Counted from the first letter of the stretch, positions 49,707-59,598 are shown. The stretch: DNA of 64,000 nt from Streptomyces sp. HUAS MG91 (GCF_040529335.1 NZ_CP159534.1:186001-250000); one strand, 5' to 3'. The notes: generated by a model not told the origin, from the sequence alone. A program made the numbers and translations.

Positions 49707-52505
49707 ATGACCATCCGGATCGACACCTTGTCCGCCGCGGGGCCGGAGTTCGGCCGCCGCGCCCCGCAGCCCGTCGGCCCGCCGGACCACGGTCCGGCGG
49801 GCGCCGCCCGGCTCATCGGCCGCGAGGCGGAACGGGAGCTGCTGCGGACGTTCGTGCGGGACGCGTCGTCGGGCGGCGCGGCCCGTGTCCTGTGCGGCGG
49901 CGCGGGGTCGGGCAAGTCGGAGCTGCTGGAGGCGGGCGTCGCGCTGGGGGCGGCCGCCGGGATGTCCGTTCTGCGCTGCGCGGGTGTGCGGGGCAGCGCC
50001 CCGTCCGATCTGTCGGGCCTGTTGCAGATGCTCTGGCCACTGCTCGGGGACGCGCGGCTGCCGTCGGGCAGCGGGCAGCTGCGGGCGCTGGAGGCGCTCC
50101 TGGTCGACGGCGCGCCGGGCAGGCGGGACCGGGCGCGGCTGCCGTTCACCGTGCTCGAGGTGCTGGAGTCGGTCGGCGTCGTGCGGCCGCTGCTGATCGC
50201 GGTGGACGACTGGGACGCGCTGGACTCCCCCAGCGCCGACGTGCTCATGTTCGTGGCCCGCCGCTGCGCGGGGCATCCCCTTGGCCTGCTGATGACGTCC
50301 CGCACCCCGCCCGCGGGCCCGCTCTCTCCGGGTCTTCCGGTGCTGTCCCTGGGGCCCATGACGTTGGCCGAGTCCGCCGCGCTGCTTGCGGCGCGGCGCC
50401 CCGGTCACGACCCGCAGGCCGTGCGCGACCTGATGGCGCGGGCCGCCGGGAACCCGCTCGCGCTCCTCGAACTCCCCGCCCGCACCGACGACTTCCCTCC
50501 ACACCTGCCCGCGTCGTCGGACCGGCTCGCGGCCGCGCTGGCTCCCGGCGCCGCGCGGCTCCCGGCGGCCACGCGCGACCTGCTCCTGTTGGCGGCCCTG
50601 CATCCGGCGGCGGACATCCCTCTGCTGCTGTCGGCGGCGTCCCGGATGCGGGGCGGCGACCCGCTCGGGCTCACCGCCGTGGAGCCCGCCGAGCGACTCG
50701 GGCTCGTCGTCCTCGACGGCATGCGCGTCGACTTCACGCATCCCGCGGTGGCCGGTGCCGTGGCGCACGGCACCGGGCCACGGACCTGCCGTCGCGCGCA
50801 CGCGGCGCTCGCCGCGGAACTCACCCGGGGTTCCGTGCTTCAGCTGTGGCACCTGTCCCAGTCCGTGGAGGGCCATGACCCGCACCTCGCCGCGCGTCTG
50901 GAGGACGTCCACCGCTCGGCCCTGCGGCAGAACGAACCCGCCATGGCGCTGCGCCTGTTGCGGCGGGCGGCCGGTCTGTACAGCGCGCCGCGCGACCAGG
51001 GGCGCTGCCTGCTGCGGGCCGCCCAGCTCGCCCACGGCGCCGGGTGGACGCGCACGTCCCGGTCGCTGGCGCGCCACGCGTCCGACCATCCGCTCGGCCC
51101 CCTCGGCTCCTTGTACGCCGAGACGCTGACAGGGCTCGGGGGCGACGCTCCCACGATCGACCCGGCCCGCTGGCCGCGGCCCGAGGGGGCTGCGGAGACG
51201 GACAGCGCCCTCGAACTCGCCCACCTCGTCGCGCCCCTGCTGACCGACGACAGGGAACGGGCGGACGCGCTCCTCGGCTACCTCGACGCGCTGCCGCCGG
51301 AGGTCGCCGGTGACCCGCGGCTGCTGCACGCCATGGCGAGCGCGGCGCCGGTCCGCCGGGCCGCCACGGTCCTCGCGCGGCTGGCCGCCCGTGGCCCTGA
51401 CATCGTTGCCATTCGGGATCTCGAACGGCTGGGCGAGGCGGCGCTGCGGGCCGGCGCGCCGCTCGAAGCGCTGGACCTGCACCGGCAGGCGGAACGGCTG
51501 TGCCTGTTCCACGACCTTCCCGACCGGCTCCCCGCCACCGTGCTCGGGCAGGGGCTCGCGCATCTCGTGACGGGTGACTGGGGGCAGGCCGAGACGGCGT
51601 TCCGCCGGTCGCGCGAGGAGGCCGAGCGGCGCGCCCTGAGCGACGACAGGGCCGCGGCGGAGATCCTCGAACGCCTCACGTGCGCGCTGCGTACGGGCAC
51701 CGTGCCGGAGCCGGCCGACTCCGATGCCCTCGCCGCCGGGCGGGTGCCGGTGAGCGCGCTGCACGAGATCGTCGCCGTCGGCACCGGCTGGGCGCGGGTC
51801 GAGAGCGGTGACGTGGCCGCCGGTCACGCCGCTCTCGATCGTCTCCTCGCCGATCCCGCGCGCTGCACTCCGGCGCTGTTCGCTCTCGTGGTGTTCGCCG
51901 AGGCGGCGGCCGCCGTGAACGAGGCCGGGACGGCCCGTGCCCGGCTGCGGTCGCTGGAACGGGACCTGGGGCCGGAGCGGGCGCCGCTCGTCGCGGTCGA
52001 ACTGGCCGTGGCGCAGGCGATCCTGGCGGACGACGAGAACGCGGCGGCCCTGTTCGAGAGGGCCTTCCACATGGATCTCGCGCACCGGCCGTTCCTGGAG
52101 GCGTCGTTGCGGCTGGCGCACGGGCGCTGGCTGCGGCGGCAGCACGAGTTCACCGATTCCCGTGTGACGCTGCGTCAGGCGGCGGCCACGTTCGCCATGA
52201 TGGGCGCCGAGGCCCGGGTCACGCGGATCACCGAGGAGCTACGGGCTTCGGGGCAGCGGACGGACACGGCCACGGCGGCCGGCACGCGGCCCGCCCCCGT
52301 GGCCGGGCTGCTGAGCGCGCAGGAGCTGCGGATCGCCCGGCTCGCGGGGCGGGGCCTGTCCAACCGGCAGATCGGCCAGGAGCTGGGCCTCTCCCCGCGC
52401 ACCATCGGCGCCTATCTGTACCGGATCTTCCCCCGGCTCGGGGTGACGGCGCGGGCCCAGTTGTCGGGCGTGCTGCGGTCGGCCGACGAGGGCGTCGAGG
52501 AGTGA
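49707..52505 (+). CDS. LAL-type LuxR family regulator (AAA ATPase with C-terminal HTH)
   Basis: A 932-residue regulator of the LAL (MalT-like) class. Walker A GGAGSGKSE lies near residue 65, Walker B is LLIAVDDWDAL, and a long helical (TPR-like) middle follows. The C-terminal LuxR HTH is LSAQELRIARLAGRGLSNRQ, then IGQELGLSPRTIGAYLYRIF. ATG 49707 has GGGAG upstream. It converges on the LAL gene at 52528-55239. Target pathway unknown. Confidence 0.9.
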   Translation: MTIRIDTLSAAGPEFGRRAPQPVGPPDHGPAGAARLIGREAERELLRTFVRDASSGGAARVLCGGAGSGKSELLEAGVALGAAAGMSVLRCAGVRGSAPSDLSGLLQMLWPLLGDARLPSGSGQLRALEALLVDGAPGRRDRARLPFTVLEVLESVGVVRPLLIAVDDWDALDSPSADVLMFVARRCAGHPLGLLMTSRTPPAGPLSPGLPVLSLGPMTLAESAALLAARRPGHDPQAVRDLMARAAGNPLALLELPARTDDFPPHLPASSDRLAAALAPGAARLPAATRDLLLLAALHPAADIPLLLSAASRMRGGDPLGLTAVEPAERLGLVVLDGMRVDFTHPAVAGAVAHGTGPRTCRRAHAALAAELTRGSVLQLWHLSQSVEGHDPHLAARLEDVHRSALRQNEPAMALRLLRRAAGLYSAPRDQGRCLLRAAQLAHGAGWTRTSRSLARHASDHPLGPLGSLYAETLTGLGGDAPTIDPARWPRPEGAAETDSALELAHLVAPLLTDDRERADALLGYLDALPPEVAGDPRLLHAMASAAPVRRAATVLARLAARGPDIVAIRDLERLGEAALRAGAPLEALDLHRQAERLCLFHDLPDRLPATVLGQGLAHLVTGDWGQAETAFRRSREEAERRALSDDRAAAEILERLTCALRTGTVPEPADSDALAAGRVPVSALHEIVAVGTGWARVESGDVAAGHAALDRLLADPARCTPALFALVVFAEAAAAVNEAGTARARLRSLERDLGPERAPLVAVELAVAQAILADDENAAALFERAFHMDLAHRPFLEASLRLAHGRWLRRQHEFTDSRVTLRQAAATFAMMGAEARVTRITEELRASGQRTDTATAAGTRPAPVAGLLSAQELRIARLAGRGLSNRQIGQELGLSPRTIGAYLYRIFPRLGVTARAQLSGVLRSADEGVEE

Positions 52506-52527
52506 CCCGGAGCGATCTCTCGGCTGA

Positions 52528-55239
52528 TCAGCGCAGGTCGGTCCGCTGCGCGAGCTGGGCGCGGGAGCTGACGCCCAGCTTGGGGAAGATCTGGTAGAGG
52601 TGCGATGCCACCGTGCGGGCGGACAGGTGGAGTTGCTCGCCGATGGCGCGGTTGGTCAGGCCGTCGGCGGCGAGGCGGGCGATCGTCAGCTGCTGCGGGG
52701 AGAGCGCCGTGGCCGGGCTGTCCTGGTCGGGCGCGCTGTCGGTGCGGCCCGCGGCGCGCAGTTCCGAGGCGGCGAGGTCGGCCCGGGAGGTGGCGCCGAG
52801 CGTCCGGAAGAGCGACTCGGCGACGGTGAGGGGTGCGCGGGACTCGACGACGCGACGGCGCCGCCTGAGCCACACGCCGTGGCTCAGACTCGTCATGGCG
52901 TGCAGCAGGGGCCATGCGGCGATGTCGCCGTCGAGGGCCGCGCGGTAACGGACCTCGGCCTCCTCGTCCGGGGCGAGGGCCGCGTCGGCGTAGGCGAGTA
53001 CCTGCCGGAGTAGCGGGGCCCGGCCGTCGCGGGTGCGGTCGGCGATCTCCTTGACGACGGTCCTGGCGTCCTCGGCCTCGCCGGCGGGCAGGGCGGCCTC
53101 GACGAAGAAGGCCAGGCCCCAGAACTGCTGGAACGAGTACGGCGTGGTCAGTTCGGTGAACGACGCGCGCAGTTGGGTGTAGGCGTCGGCGTAGCGTCCT
53201 GCTCCGGAGGCGGTCAGTACGCGGGTGAGGGTGGCGAGGTTGAGGTGCTGGCCCTGGTCGAGGTGGCGGGAGGCTCCCTCGATGGCCGCCGCGCGTTCCA
53301 GCGCCTTGTCGTGGTGGCCCTGGAGGGCTTCGATGAGGCCCTGGGCGCCGGTGGCGCGGGCCGCGTAGTTGTCGAGGCGCAGCCGGGTGGCGATGGTGCG
53401 GGCCTCGTCGGCCATGGCGTGTGCGGTCCGCCACTGGGTGCCGCGCCAGATCTCGCCCAGGGCCCGGGCCCCGAGGATGTGCGGGAGCCGTCCGTGGCGT
53501 CCGGTGGCCCGGGCGGCCCGTTCGGCGGCTTCGAGGAGTTCCCCGGCCCGTTCGAGATCGCCGGTGAGGTGGGCGACCTGGCCGAGGATGAGCTGGTCGT
53601 CGGGGGTGGGCGGGTCCGCCGCGCGCAGGGGTGTGTGGCTGATCGAGAGCGGGTCGGTGAGCGCCAGGGCGGCCAGTTCGCGTGGCTGCCAGGGCGCGGT
53701 GCGCAGATCCTTCAGCGTGGCGACGACCAGCTCGCGCTCGGGGGCTGCTGCCTGTTCCCACCAGCAGCGGCCCGCCGCGGCGTGCAGGAGTTTCCGGGCG
53801 AGCGCCGGATGGCGGGCGGCCACCGAGCGGGCGGCGGCGCAGAGTTGGCCGATCCGTTCGGCGCCGACCGGGGGGTTGCCGGGCAGGAGGTCGTGGAGCC
53901 ACAGGAGCATGGCCCGGCCGAGGTCGCCGATTTCGGCGGGGTCGATGCCGCGGGCGTACTGCCGGGCCTGTTCGCCGAGGCCGTAGTGGCAGGCCAGTTC
54001 GGCGGCGCGCAGCAGCCGGTCCGCCCGGTGCTCCGGGTCCGGGGAGAGCCGGGCCGCGGTCTCCAGCGCGGCGAGCGCGACGAGCAGGGTGGTGTCCGGC
54101 CAGGGCCCCGCGGCCAGGGCCTCGACGCGCCGGGCGAGTGCCTCGTCGGTGCCGGTCGCGCACTGGGCCGTGTGCCAGGCGGCGCGGGTGGGGTCGGTGA
54201 TGCTGTGGCCGAGTGCCGCGTGCGCGGTCGTGCGCCGGGTGGCGGGCACCCGGTGCAGGGCGGCGACGCGGAACAGGGGCCGCGCGAACCGCAGGTGCGG
54301 TTGTTCCACGGTGACGAGGCCGCGTGCCACGGCCTCGTCGAGACCGCTGCGCGCGTGCTCCGCGCCGCCCAGCAGACGGGCGCCTGCGTCGAGGATCTCC
54401 TCGACGAGCGTGGACGTGCTCAGTGCCGCGGTGAGGAGGAGGCCGTGGCCCTGCGGTGTCAGGGTCCGCAGGTCGTCGGCGAAGGCGTCGGCCAGGCGCG
54501 GGGTCGCGGGGAGCATGCCGAACCCGGCCGCTTCGCGCAGACCGGGGCCGCTGAGGGACAGTTCGGTGAGGGCGAGAGGGTTGCCCCGGGCCACGGCGAG
54601 GATGAGCTCCTCCTCGGTGTGGGCCTGTGCCCGGCCCCGGCGGCGGAGCAGCTCACGGGCGTGGGGCTCGGGGAGCGGGGCGAGGGCGGCGGTGCGGGCC
54701 TCCGTCGGGGACCGGTCGGTGGCGGTGCGTTCGGTGACGAGGATGCCGACCTGGGTGGCGTGGCACAGGTGTGTCATCGCGAGGAGTGTGTCGCGGCTGG
54801 CGGTGTCGAGGCGGTCGAGGTCGTCGACGCAGAGGAGGACGGGCCCGGGAGTACGGGTGATGAGCAGGAGTGCCGCGCGGGCCAGGACCGTCGGTTCCGG
54901 CTCGGCGGCGCCCTCGCCGAACGCCGCGGCCAGCGCGGCGCGTTCGGGGCCCGGCAGGTCGCCGAGGCGGGGCAGCACGGGGTGGAGCAGCCCGTGCAGT
55001 GCGGCATGGGCGAGGTCCCGCTCGGCCGGGGCCCAGGTCACCGACAGGACGGGGGTGCCGCGCTGTGCCGCCGCCCGCGCGGCGAACCGTACGAGAGCGG
55101 TCTTGCCCGAGCCCGGTTCACCGGTCAGACGCAGGACGCGGCCGCCGTCGGGCAGCGCGTCCAGCAACGTCTCCACCAGGTCGCGCTCGTGCGCACGGCC
55201 GATCGGAGCTCTGTCGTCGGACTGCCTGTGCGCGCTCAC
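52528..55239 (-). CDS. second LAL-type LuxR family regulator
   Basis: A 903-residue LAL protein with GTG start. Walker A is GEPGSGKTALV near residue 41, Walker B reads LLCVDDLDRLD, and it has a long helical middle. The C-terminal HTH is LSPQQLTIARLAADGLTNRA with IGEQLHLSARTVASHLYQIF. It is convergent with, and related to, the LAL gene at 49707 (same architecture and near-identical HTH class), so the pair may stem from duplication. The 22-bp gap between the two stops holds no clear hairpin. Confidence 0.9.
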   Translation of the reverse strand: MSAHRQSDDRAPIGRAHERDLVETLLDALPDGGRVLRLTGEPGSGKTALVRFAARAAAQRGTPVLSVTWAPAERDLAHAALHGLLHPVLPRLGDLPGPERAALAAAFGEGAAEPEPTVLARAALLLITRTPGPVLLCVDDLDRLDTASRDTLLAMTHLCHATQVGILVTERTATDRSPTEARTAALAPLPEPHARELLRRRGRAQAHTEEELILAVARGNPLALTELSLSGPGLREAAGFGMLPATPRLADAFADDLRTLTPQGHGLLLTAALSTSTLVEEILDAGARLLGGAEHARSGLDEAVARGLVTVEQPHLRFARPLFRVAALHRVPATRRTTAHAALGHSITDPTRAAWHTAQCATGTDEALARRVEALAAGPWPDTTLLVALAALETAARLSPDPEHRADRLLRAAELACHYGLGEQARQYARGIDPAEIGDLGRAMLLWLHDLLPGNPPVGAERIGQLCAAARSVAARHPALARKLLHAAAGRCWWEQAAAPERELVVATLKDLRTAPWQPRELAALALTDPLSISHTPLRAADPPTPDDQLILGQVAHLTGDLERAGELLEAAERAARATGRHGRLPHILGARALGEIWRGTQWRTAHAMADEARTIATRLRLDNYAARATGAQGLIEALQGHHDKALERAAAIEGASRHLDQGQHLNLATLTRVLTASGAGRYADAYTQLRASFTELTTPYSFQQFWGLAFFVEAALPAGEAEDARTVVKEIADRTRDGRAPLLRQVLAYADAALAPDEEAEVRYRAALDGDIAAWPLLHAMTSLSHGVWLRRRRRVVESRAPLTVAESLFRTLGATSRADLAASELRAAGRTDSAPDQDSPATALSPQQLTIARLAADGLTNRAIGEQLHLSARTVASHLYQIFPKLGVSSRAQLAQRTDLR

Positions 55240-55402
55240 GGCGCCCTCCCCTGCCCCGGCGCTCCCTCACGGAGCCACGGGTGTGTCACCGGATGTGCCG
55301 AAAAAAGTGCTGTGCCGTCTGCTTCCGGGCGGTGTGACACACGACGCCGAGACGGCTCCCGGATCAGCTGGGATCCTATCAGTCAGGTGTGCACACCGGC
55401 CG

Positions 55403-55819
55403 TCACATGTCGCGCGCTTCCTCGTGGACGGCCGTCGCGTACAGCGCGCGGATACTGATGTCGGGTCCGTGCTCCAGCCGCCGGAAGACCCAGTCGACCG
55501 GGTGGCACCGGCGCGGGCCGGGCAGGTCCACGACGAGCGGGACCGGGTGGTGGGCGGCGGGTTCGTGGTGCCAGGTCCCGCCCGCGTGCCGGACCAGGAT
55601 CTCGCCGACGTAGCAGCCGAACTCGGCGAGGGACTCGGCCATCTCGTCGCAGGTGGCGCCGTCGCTGCGGAAGCTGTCGACGATGTCCTCGACGAGTTCG
55701 ATGCTGGCGGGGCTGTAGTCGAGCTCCGCGCCGCTGATGTCCAGGGCGGCCTCGACAACTGCCGCCGCATGCCGAGGTGCGCTGTCGGGTTCCAGCGGAT
55801 ACTTCAGATGCAGGTGCAT
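55403..55819 (-). CDS. conserved hypothetical protein
   Basis: A 138-residue protein starting MHLHLKYPLE, preceded in frame by atypical sequence I leave out. It is acidic, with SIELVEDIVDSFRSDGATCD, EMAESLAEFGCYVGEILVRH and PRRCHPVDWVFRRLEHGPD. The last blocks resemble small actinobacterial hypothetical proteins with a DUF3806-like look. No membrane segment or signal. Function unknown. It is divergent from the TetR gene at 56074, with 254 bp of relatively AT-rich DNA between. Confidence 0.65.
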   Translation of the reverse strand: MHLHLKYPLEPDSAPRHAAAVVEAALDISGAELDYSPASIELVEDIVDSFRSDGATCDEMAESLAEFGCYVGEILVRHAGGTWHHEPAAHHPVPLVVDLPGPRRCHPVDWVFRRLEHGPDISIRALYATAVHEEARDM

Positions 55820-56073
55820 GTGTGTCCTCGGACCGTTTCCGTCGTTGCCCTCGGGGCCGGCCGCGGGTTTCGGGCCGGGCGGGCGTCTGAGCAAGTGTGC
55901 GGGCTCTACCATGCCGACCCGGGAGGCCGGAAGTACAGCCCCACCGATTACTTCACTGGTTAATTTAAGAACCTGCACAGGCGGGCGGAGGCATGCAGTC
56001 GATCGACTCATGCCGCGCGCGGGACGGTCTGGGAGAGTCGAGTCCGCGTGACACCTGGACGAAGAGGACACAC

Positions 56074-56649
56074 ATGGCTCGCCCCCGCGGATTCGACACC
56101 GGCCTGGCAGTGGAGCGGGCGATGCGGCTCTTCCGCCGGCAGGGCTACCACGCCACGCCCCTGCCGCACCTGACGGCGCGGCTGCACATCGGCAGCGGCA
56201 GTCTCTACGCGGCGTTCGGCTCGAAGGAAGGGCTCTACGCGCGCGCCCTCGACCTCTACTGTGCCGACCTGGTCCGGGACTTCGCGGAACGCTTACGGAG
56301 CGACGGCGACATCCGCACTACAGTGCGGGAGTTGTTGCTCGCGCTGGCCGCGGCGGACCTGGCGGAGCCGGAGCGGGGCTGTCTGCTGGTCAATGCCGTC
56401 ACGGAACGCTCGGGACACCCTCCGACGGTGGAACGCGTGGGGGCGGCCATGGCCGCCGTGGAGCTTCTGCTCGCCGACGCGCTGCGGCGCGCGCAGGCGC
56501 GGGGCGAGCTGCGTGCCGCCCAGGACCCGGCGGAATTGGCCCGTTTCCTGACCGCGTTCGTCCAGGGACTGCATGTCATGGGAAACGCGCGGGCCGGCCG
56601 GGGCTTTCTGGAGTCGGCGGTGTCCGGGGCGCTGCGTGCCCTGGACTGA
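56074..56649 (+). CDS. TetR family transcriptional regulator
   Basis: A 191-residue protein. The HTH region is GYHATPLPHLTARLHIGSGS, then LYAAFGSKEGLY. The C-terminal domain (RGCLLVNAVTERSGHPPTVE) matches the TetR_C_11-like group that often regulates small oxidoreductase genes. GAAGAGGA precedes ATG 56074. No clear partner gene is adjacent apart from the divergent hypothetical protein. Confidence 0.87.
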   Translation: MARPRGFDTGLAVERAMRLFRRQGYHATPLPHLTARLHIGSGSLYAAFGSKEGLYARALDLYCADLVRDFAERLRSDGDIRTTVRELLLALAAADLAEPERGCLLVNAVTERSGHPPTVERVGAAMAAVELLLADALRRAQARGELRAAQDPAELARFLTAFVQGLHVMGNARAGRGFLESAVSGALRALD

Positions 56650-56660
56650 GCGTCGTGGGA

Positions 56661-57932
56661 TCACCCGGCGTTCTCGTCCGGCTCCGCCCGGTCGGCCAGT
56701 TCGCCGCCGTAGGCGCGGACGAGGTCGTGCAGGACGTGCCGGCCGTCGGCGTCCCGCGAGATCAGGCCGGCCGCGGTGAGCGCGCGCAGATGGCGGCGTG
56801 CCTGGGGCAGCTCCACCGCGGCGAGCGCGGCGGCGGCTTCCGTGGACACGAGGGGCCCGGGGTGCCGCACCAGGTGCCGGAAGAACCGGGCCGTCGCGTC
56901 GTCGAGCGTCCGGTACGAGCAGGAGAAGGCGCCGCGGACGTCCACGTGCCGGTCGTCGGTGGTCAGGCCGTCCAGTCGCGGCTGGGTGGCGCGCAGTTCG
57001 GCGACGGCGAGGCGCAGGGGCAGCCGGGGTGCCGCGCCGAGCTGTGCGCCGACCACGGCGACGGCGAGCGGCAGCAGACCGCACAGCGCGACGAGTTCGG
57101 CGGCGGCCTCGGGTTCCGCGCGGCAGCGCCGTTCGCCGATCCGTGCGGCCAGGGCCGCGCACGCTTCGTCCGGTGTCCACACGTCGAGGTTGAGCACCGA
57201 GGCGCCCTCGACCGCGGCGAGGCCGGACAGCTCGTTGCGCGAGGTGACAAGGGTCAGGGACGTCGCGGACCCGGGCAGGAGGGGTCTGACCTGCGCGGAG
57301 TCCCGCGCGTTGTCGAGTACGACGATCAGTTGCCGGGACGCGGCCCGTTCCCGGAACAGCAGGCTGCGCTGCTCGGTGTCGTCAGGTATGTCGCCGCTCG
57401 GGACGCCGAGGGCGCGCAGGAAGCCGGCGAGGGCCTCGCCGGGGTCCAGGGGGCTGTCCGTCGCGTCGAAGCCGTGGCAGTCGACGTAGAGCTGGCCGTC
57501 CGGGAAGCGGTCGGCCATCTGGTGGGCCCAGTGCACGGCGAGGGTGGTCTTGCCGATGCCCGCCATACCGGAGATCGCGGCGATGGCGGCGTGCGCTCCG
57601 GGCGTCTCGGCCGCTGCCGTGCGGCGGCGGATCTCGGCGAGGTCCGCCGTTCTGCCGCGGAACACCATGAGGTCGGGCGGCAGCTGGCGCGGGGTCCCGG
57701 TCCGGGCGGTGCGTCGTGCGGCGGCGTCCGCCAGGCGGCGCCGCTCGGCGTCGTCCAGGGCGAGCGCGTCCATCAGTTCGCTCAGGGTCGACGGGCGCGG
57801 CAGGCTCTGTCCGCGCTCCATGTCGCTGATGGCCCGGCCGCTCACACCCGACGCTTCGGCGAGGCCCTCCATCGTCATCAGCGAGCGCTGCCGCGCCTCA
57901 CGCAGCAGCCGGCCGAACAGCTTGTTGTCCAT
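56661..57932 (-). CDS. XRE HTH-NB-ARC ATPase regulator (SARP-less AfsR-like, no TPR)
   Basis: A 423-residue protein. The N-terminal XRE HTH is GLAEASGVSGRAISDMERGQ (residues about 22-41). The NB-ARC ATPase has Walker A ISGMAGIGKTTLAVHWAH, Walker B QLIVVLDNARDS and GLPL-like CGLLPLAVAVVG. A winged-helix-like segment ends the protein. The TPR domain usual in AfsR- or GutR-like regulators is absent. ATG 57932 lies after GAGGTGGGG. Converges on the TetR gene with an 11-bp gap. Confidence 0.85.
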   Translation of the reverse strand: MDNKLFGRLLREARQRSLMTMEGLAEASGVSGRAISDMERGQSLPRPSTLSELMDALALDDAERRRLADAAARRTARTGTPRQLPPDLMVFRGRTADLAEIRRRTAAAETPGAHAAIAAISGMAGIGKTTLAVHWAHQMADRFPDGQLYVDCHGFDATDSPLDPGEALAGFLRALGVPSGDIPDDTEQRSLLFRERAASRQLIVVLDNARDSAQVRPLLPGSATSLTLVTSRNELSGLAAVEGASVLNLDVWTPDEACAALAARIGERRCRAEPEAAAELVALCGLLPLAVAVVGAQLGAAPRLPLRLAVAELRATQPRLDGLTTDDRHVDVRGAFSCSYRTLDDATARFFRHLVRHPGPLVSTEAAAALAAVELPQARRHLRALTAAGLISRDADGRHVLHDLVRAYGGELADRAEPDENAG

Positions 57933-58077
57933 CCCCACCTCGCCGGCCGGCGGCGCGTGGGAGCGCCCACCGGAAACCCCCGCACATGTTTCCAAGTCCC
58001 GTCAACTTAGCAGTTCTGGATCGATCGTTCACGGGACCATCTCACATATCGGGCGTCCGGGGCACACGTGTGGGTGT

Positions 58078-58947
58078 TCAGGCCGTTCGGTCGCGCAGCG
58101 GTTCCTGGTCGACGGGGTGCTCGGCGGTCCAGGAGGTGAGGATCCGCAACGCGTCGTACGAGGGGCTGCCGGGTTCGGCGGTGAGCACCATCAGGCGCTG
58201 GCCGGAGCCGTCGGGGCAGGCCCAGGTGTCGCAGTCGAGCGTGAGGTCGCCGACGAGGTGGTGCCGGTACTGCTTGGTGCCGTAGGTGGCGGTGATCACG
58301 CGGTGTTCGGCCCACCAGGTGCTGAAGTCCTTGTCGCGCACGGACAGTTCCCCCACGAGCCGGGCGAGGTCCGGATCGTCGGGGGCGGTGGCGGCTTCCA
58401 TGCGCAGGGCGGCGACGGCGTCGCGGGCGTCGCTGCGCCACTGCCGGTACAGGCCGCGGAAGGCGGGGTCGGTGAAGAGCAGGTGGAGGTAGTTGCGCCG
58501 GCCCTGCGGGAGTGCGGAGAAGTCCGTGTACAGGGCGGTGGCCGCCGGGTTCCAGGCCAGGATGTCGAGGCGTCGGCCGAGGACCAGGGCGGGTGTCTGG
58601 GTGAGCTGGTCCAGGAGCCGCAGCATCGCGGGGCGCGGGCGTTGCGGGGTCCGGCGGCGCGGGCGGGCGTCGGTGCGGCCGGCGAGGTCGTAGAGGTAGG
58701 TCTGCTGGTCCTCGTCGAGGCGCAGCGCGCGGACCAGGGTGGCCAGGACGGCCGCGGAGGCCCGGACCCTGCCCTGTTCCAGGCGCGTGTAGTAGTCGAC
58801 GCTGATCGCCGCGAGCCGGGCCGCCTCTTCGCGGCGCAGTCCGGCGACCTTGCGGGGCGTGTCCGGGGCGGGCAGTCCGCAGGCTTCCGGCGTCAGCCGC
58901 GCTCGGCAGGCTTTGAGGAACGCTCCGAGTTCACGGGGGTCGGACAC
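58078..58947 (-). CDS. XRE family regulator with MmyB-like ligand domain
   Basis: A 289-residue protein. N-terminal HTH REEAARLAAISVDYYTRLEQ (about residues 40-60), then the MmyB-type PAS-like domain: GRRLDILAWNPAATALYTDF and LLFTDPAFRGLYRQW, ending with LDCDTWACPDGSGQRLMVLT. GTG 58947 is preferred to ATG 58956 because AAGGGAG touches that ATG but is 9 nt from the GTG. In Streptomyces these regulators usually control an adjacent SDR gene; none is adjacent here. Confidence 0.87.
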   Translation of the reverse strand: MSDPRELGAFLKACRARLTPEACGLPAPDTPRKVAGLRREEAARLAAISVDYYTRLEQGRVRASAAVLATLVRALRLDEDQQTYLYDLAGRTDARPRRRTPQRPRPAMLRLLDQLTQTPALVLGRRLDILAWNPAATALYTDFSALPQGRRNYLHLLFTDPAFRGLYRQWRSDARDAVAALRMEAATAPDDPDLARLVGELSVRDKDFSTWWAEHRVITATYGTKQYRHHLVGDLTLDCDTWACPDGSGQRLMVLTAEPGSPSYDALRILTSWTAEHPVDQEPLRDRTA

Positions 58948-59102
58948 CGCGATCATCTCCCTTGGTGGCGTGGCTCTGTAGGGGCAGCCCCATGGTCTCC
59001 GGGCCGGGAGCGTCGGGGCGGCTCCATCGCGTCGGGCACGGGTTCCGAACGACCATGGGACACGCCGGCGAACCGGACGGAACCGACAGACACGGAGCGA
59101 GC

Positions 59103-59390
59103 ATGTCTTCCACGATGACGACGACCGGCCGGGGCGTCGTTGCGCACACCCCGGGCCGCCTCACCCGGCGCGAGCGGCAGATCGCCGAACTGGCCGCGTC
59201 GGGTCTGACGGTGGAGCAGATCGGCAGGCTGTCCGGTCTGCCCCACCGGACCGTCAGGACGCAGTTGTACCGGATCCTGCCCAGGCTGGGTGTGACCACG
59301 CGCGCCTCGGTGCGCGACGCACTGGACAGGCTGGACGCCCTGCACCCCGACGACGGCGCCCCGACCGCTCACCGGCATCGCTCCTCCTGA
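59103..59390 (+). CDS. stand-alone LuxR-type HTH protein
   Basis: A 95-residue protein made almost only of a LuxR HTH (LTRRERQIAELAASGLTVEQ, then IGRLSGLPHRTVRTQLYRIL). GGAG lies 6 nt before ATG 59103. An in-frame start 141 bp upstream gives no recognisable domain. The HTH is of the same type as the C-termini of the two LAL proteins at 49707 and 52528 (all share LY-x-I-x-P-x-LGV). Without an effector domain it may act as a constitutive or competing DNA binder. Confidence 0.78.
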   Translation: MSSTMTTTGRGVVAHTPGRLTRRERQIAELAASGLTVEQIGRLSGLPHRTVRTQLYRILPRLGVTTRASVRDALDRLDALHPDDGAPTAHRHRSS

Positions 59391-59403
59391 CCGCGGCCCC
59401 TCG

Positions 59404-59598
59404 TCACAGCCCCAGATCGAGGGCCAGGCACGAGTAGTAGTTCCATGAACCCTCGGGGTTGTAGCCGGACTTCGTCCTTCCGTCCGGGTCCGCCTCCACC
59501 ACCGTGGTCATGTCCTCCAAGCGGATCCGCTCGGGGAGCTTGCCGTACTTCGCGCTGCGCAGTGCCGCAGCGGCGTCCGTCGCGAGTGCCTTGGGCAT
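59404..59598 (-). CDS. orphan 64-residue protein
   Basis: Starts MPKALATDAAAALRSAKYGK. The middle (IRLEDMTTVVEADPDG) is polar and the C-terminus is unusual, ending GSWNYYSCLALDLGL. GGGAAC lies a few bases before ATG 59598. It has one Cys, no signal peptide and no membrane segment. It converges on the stand-alone LuxR gene (13 bp between stops). A large perfect palindrome lies 78 bp upstream. I do not recognise the family; a small regulatory or precursor peptide is possible, but no modification enzymes are nearby. Confidence 0.6.
   Translation of the reverse strand: MPKALATDAAAALRSAKYGKLPERIRLEDMTTVVEADPDGRTKSGYNPEGSWNYYSCLALDLGL

Noticed and set aside
59404..59598. RiPP precursor peptide
   Set aside because: The tail is suggestive, but no radical SAM enzyme, YcaO, cyclase or other modification gene lies within reach, so only an orphan protein is called.
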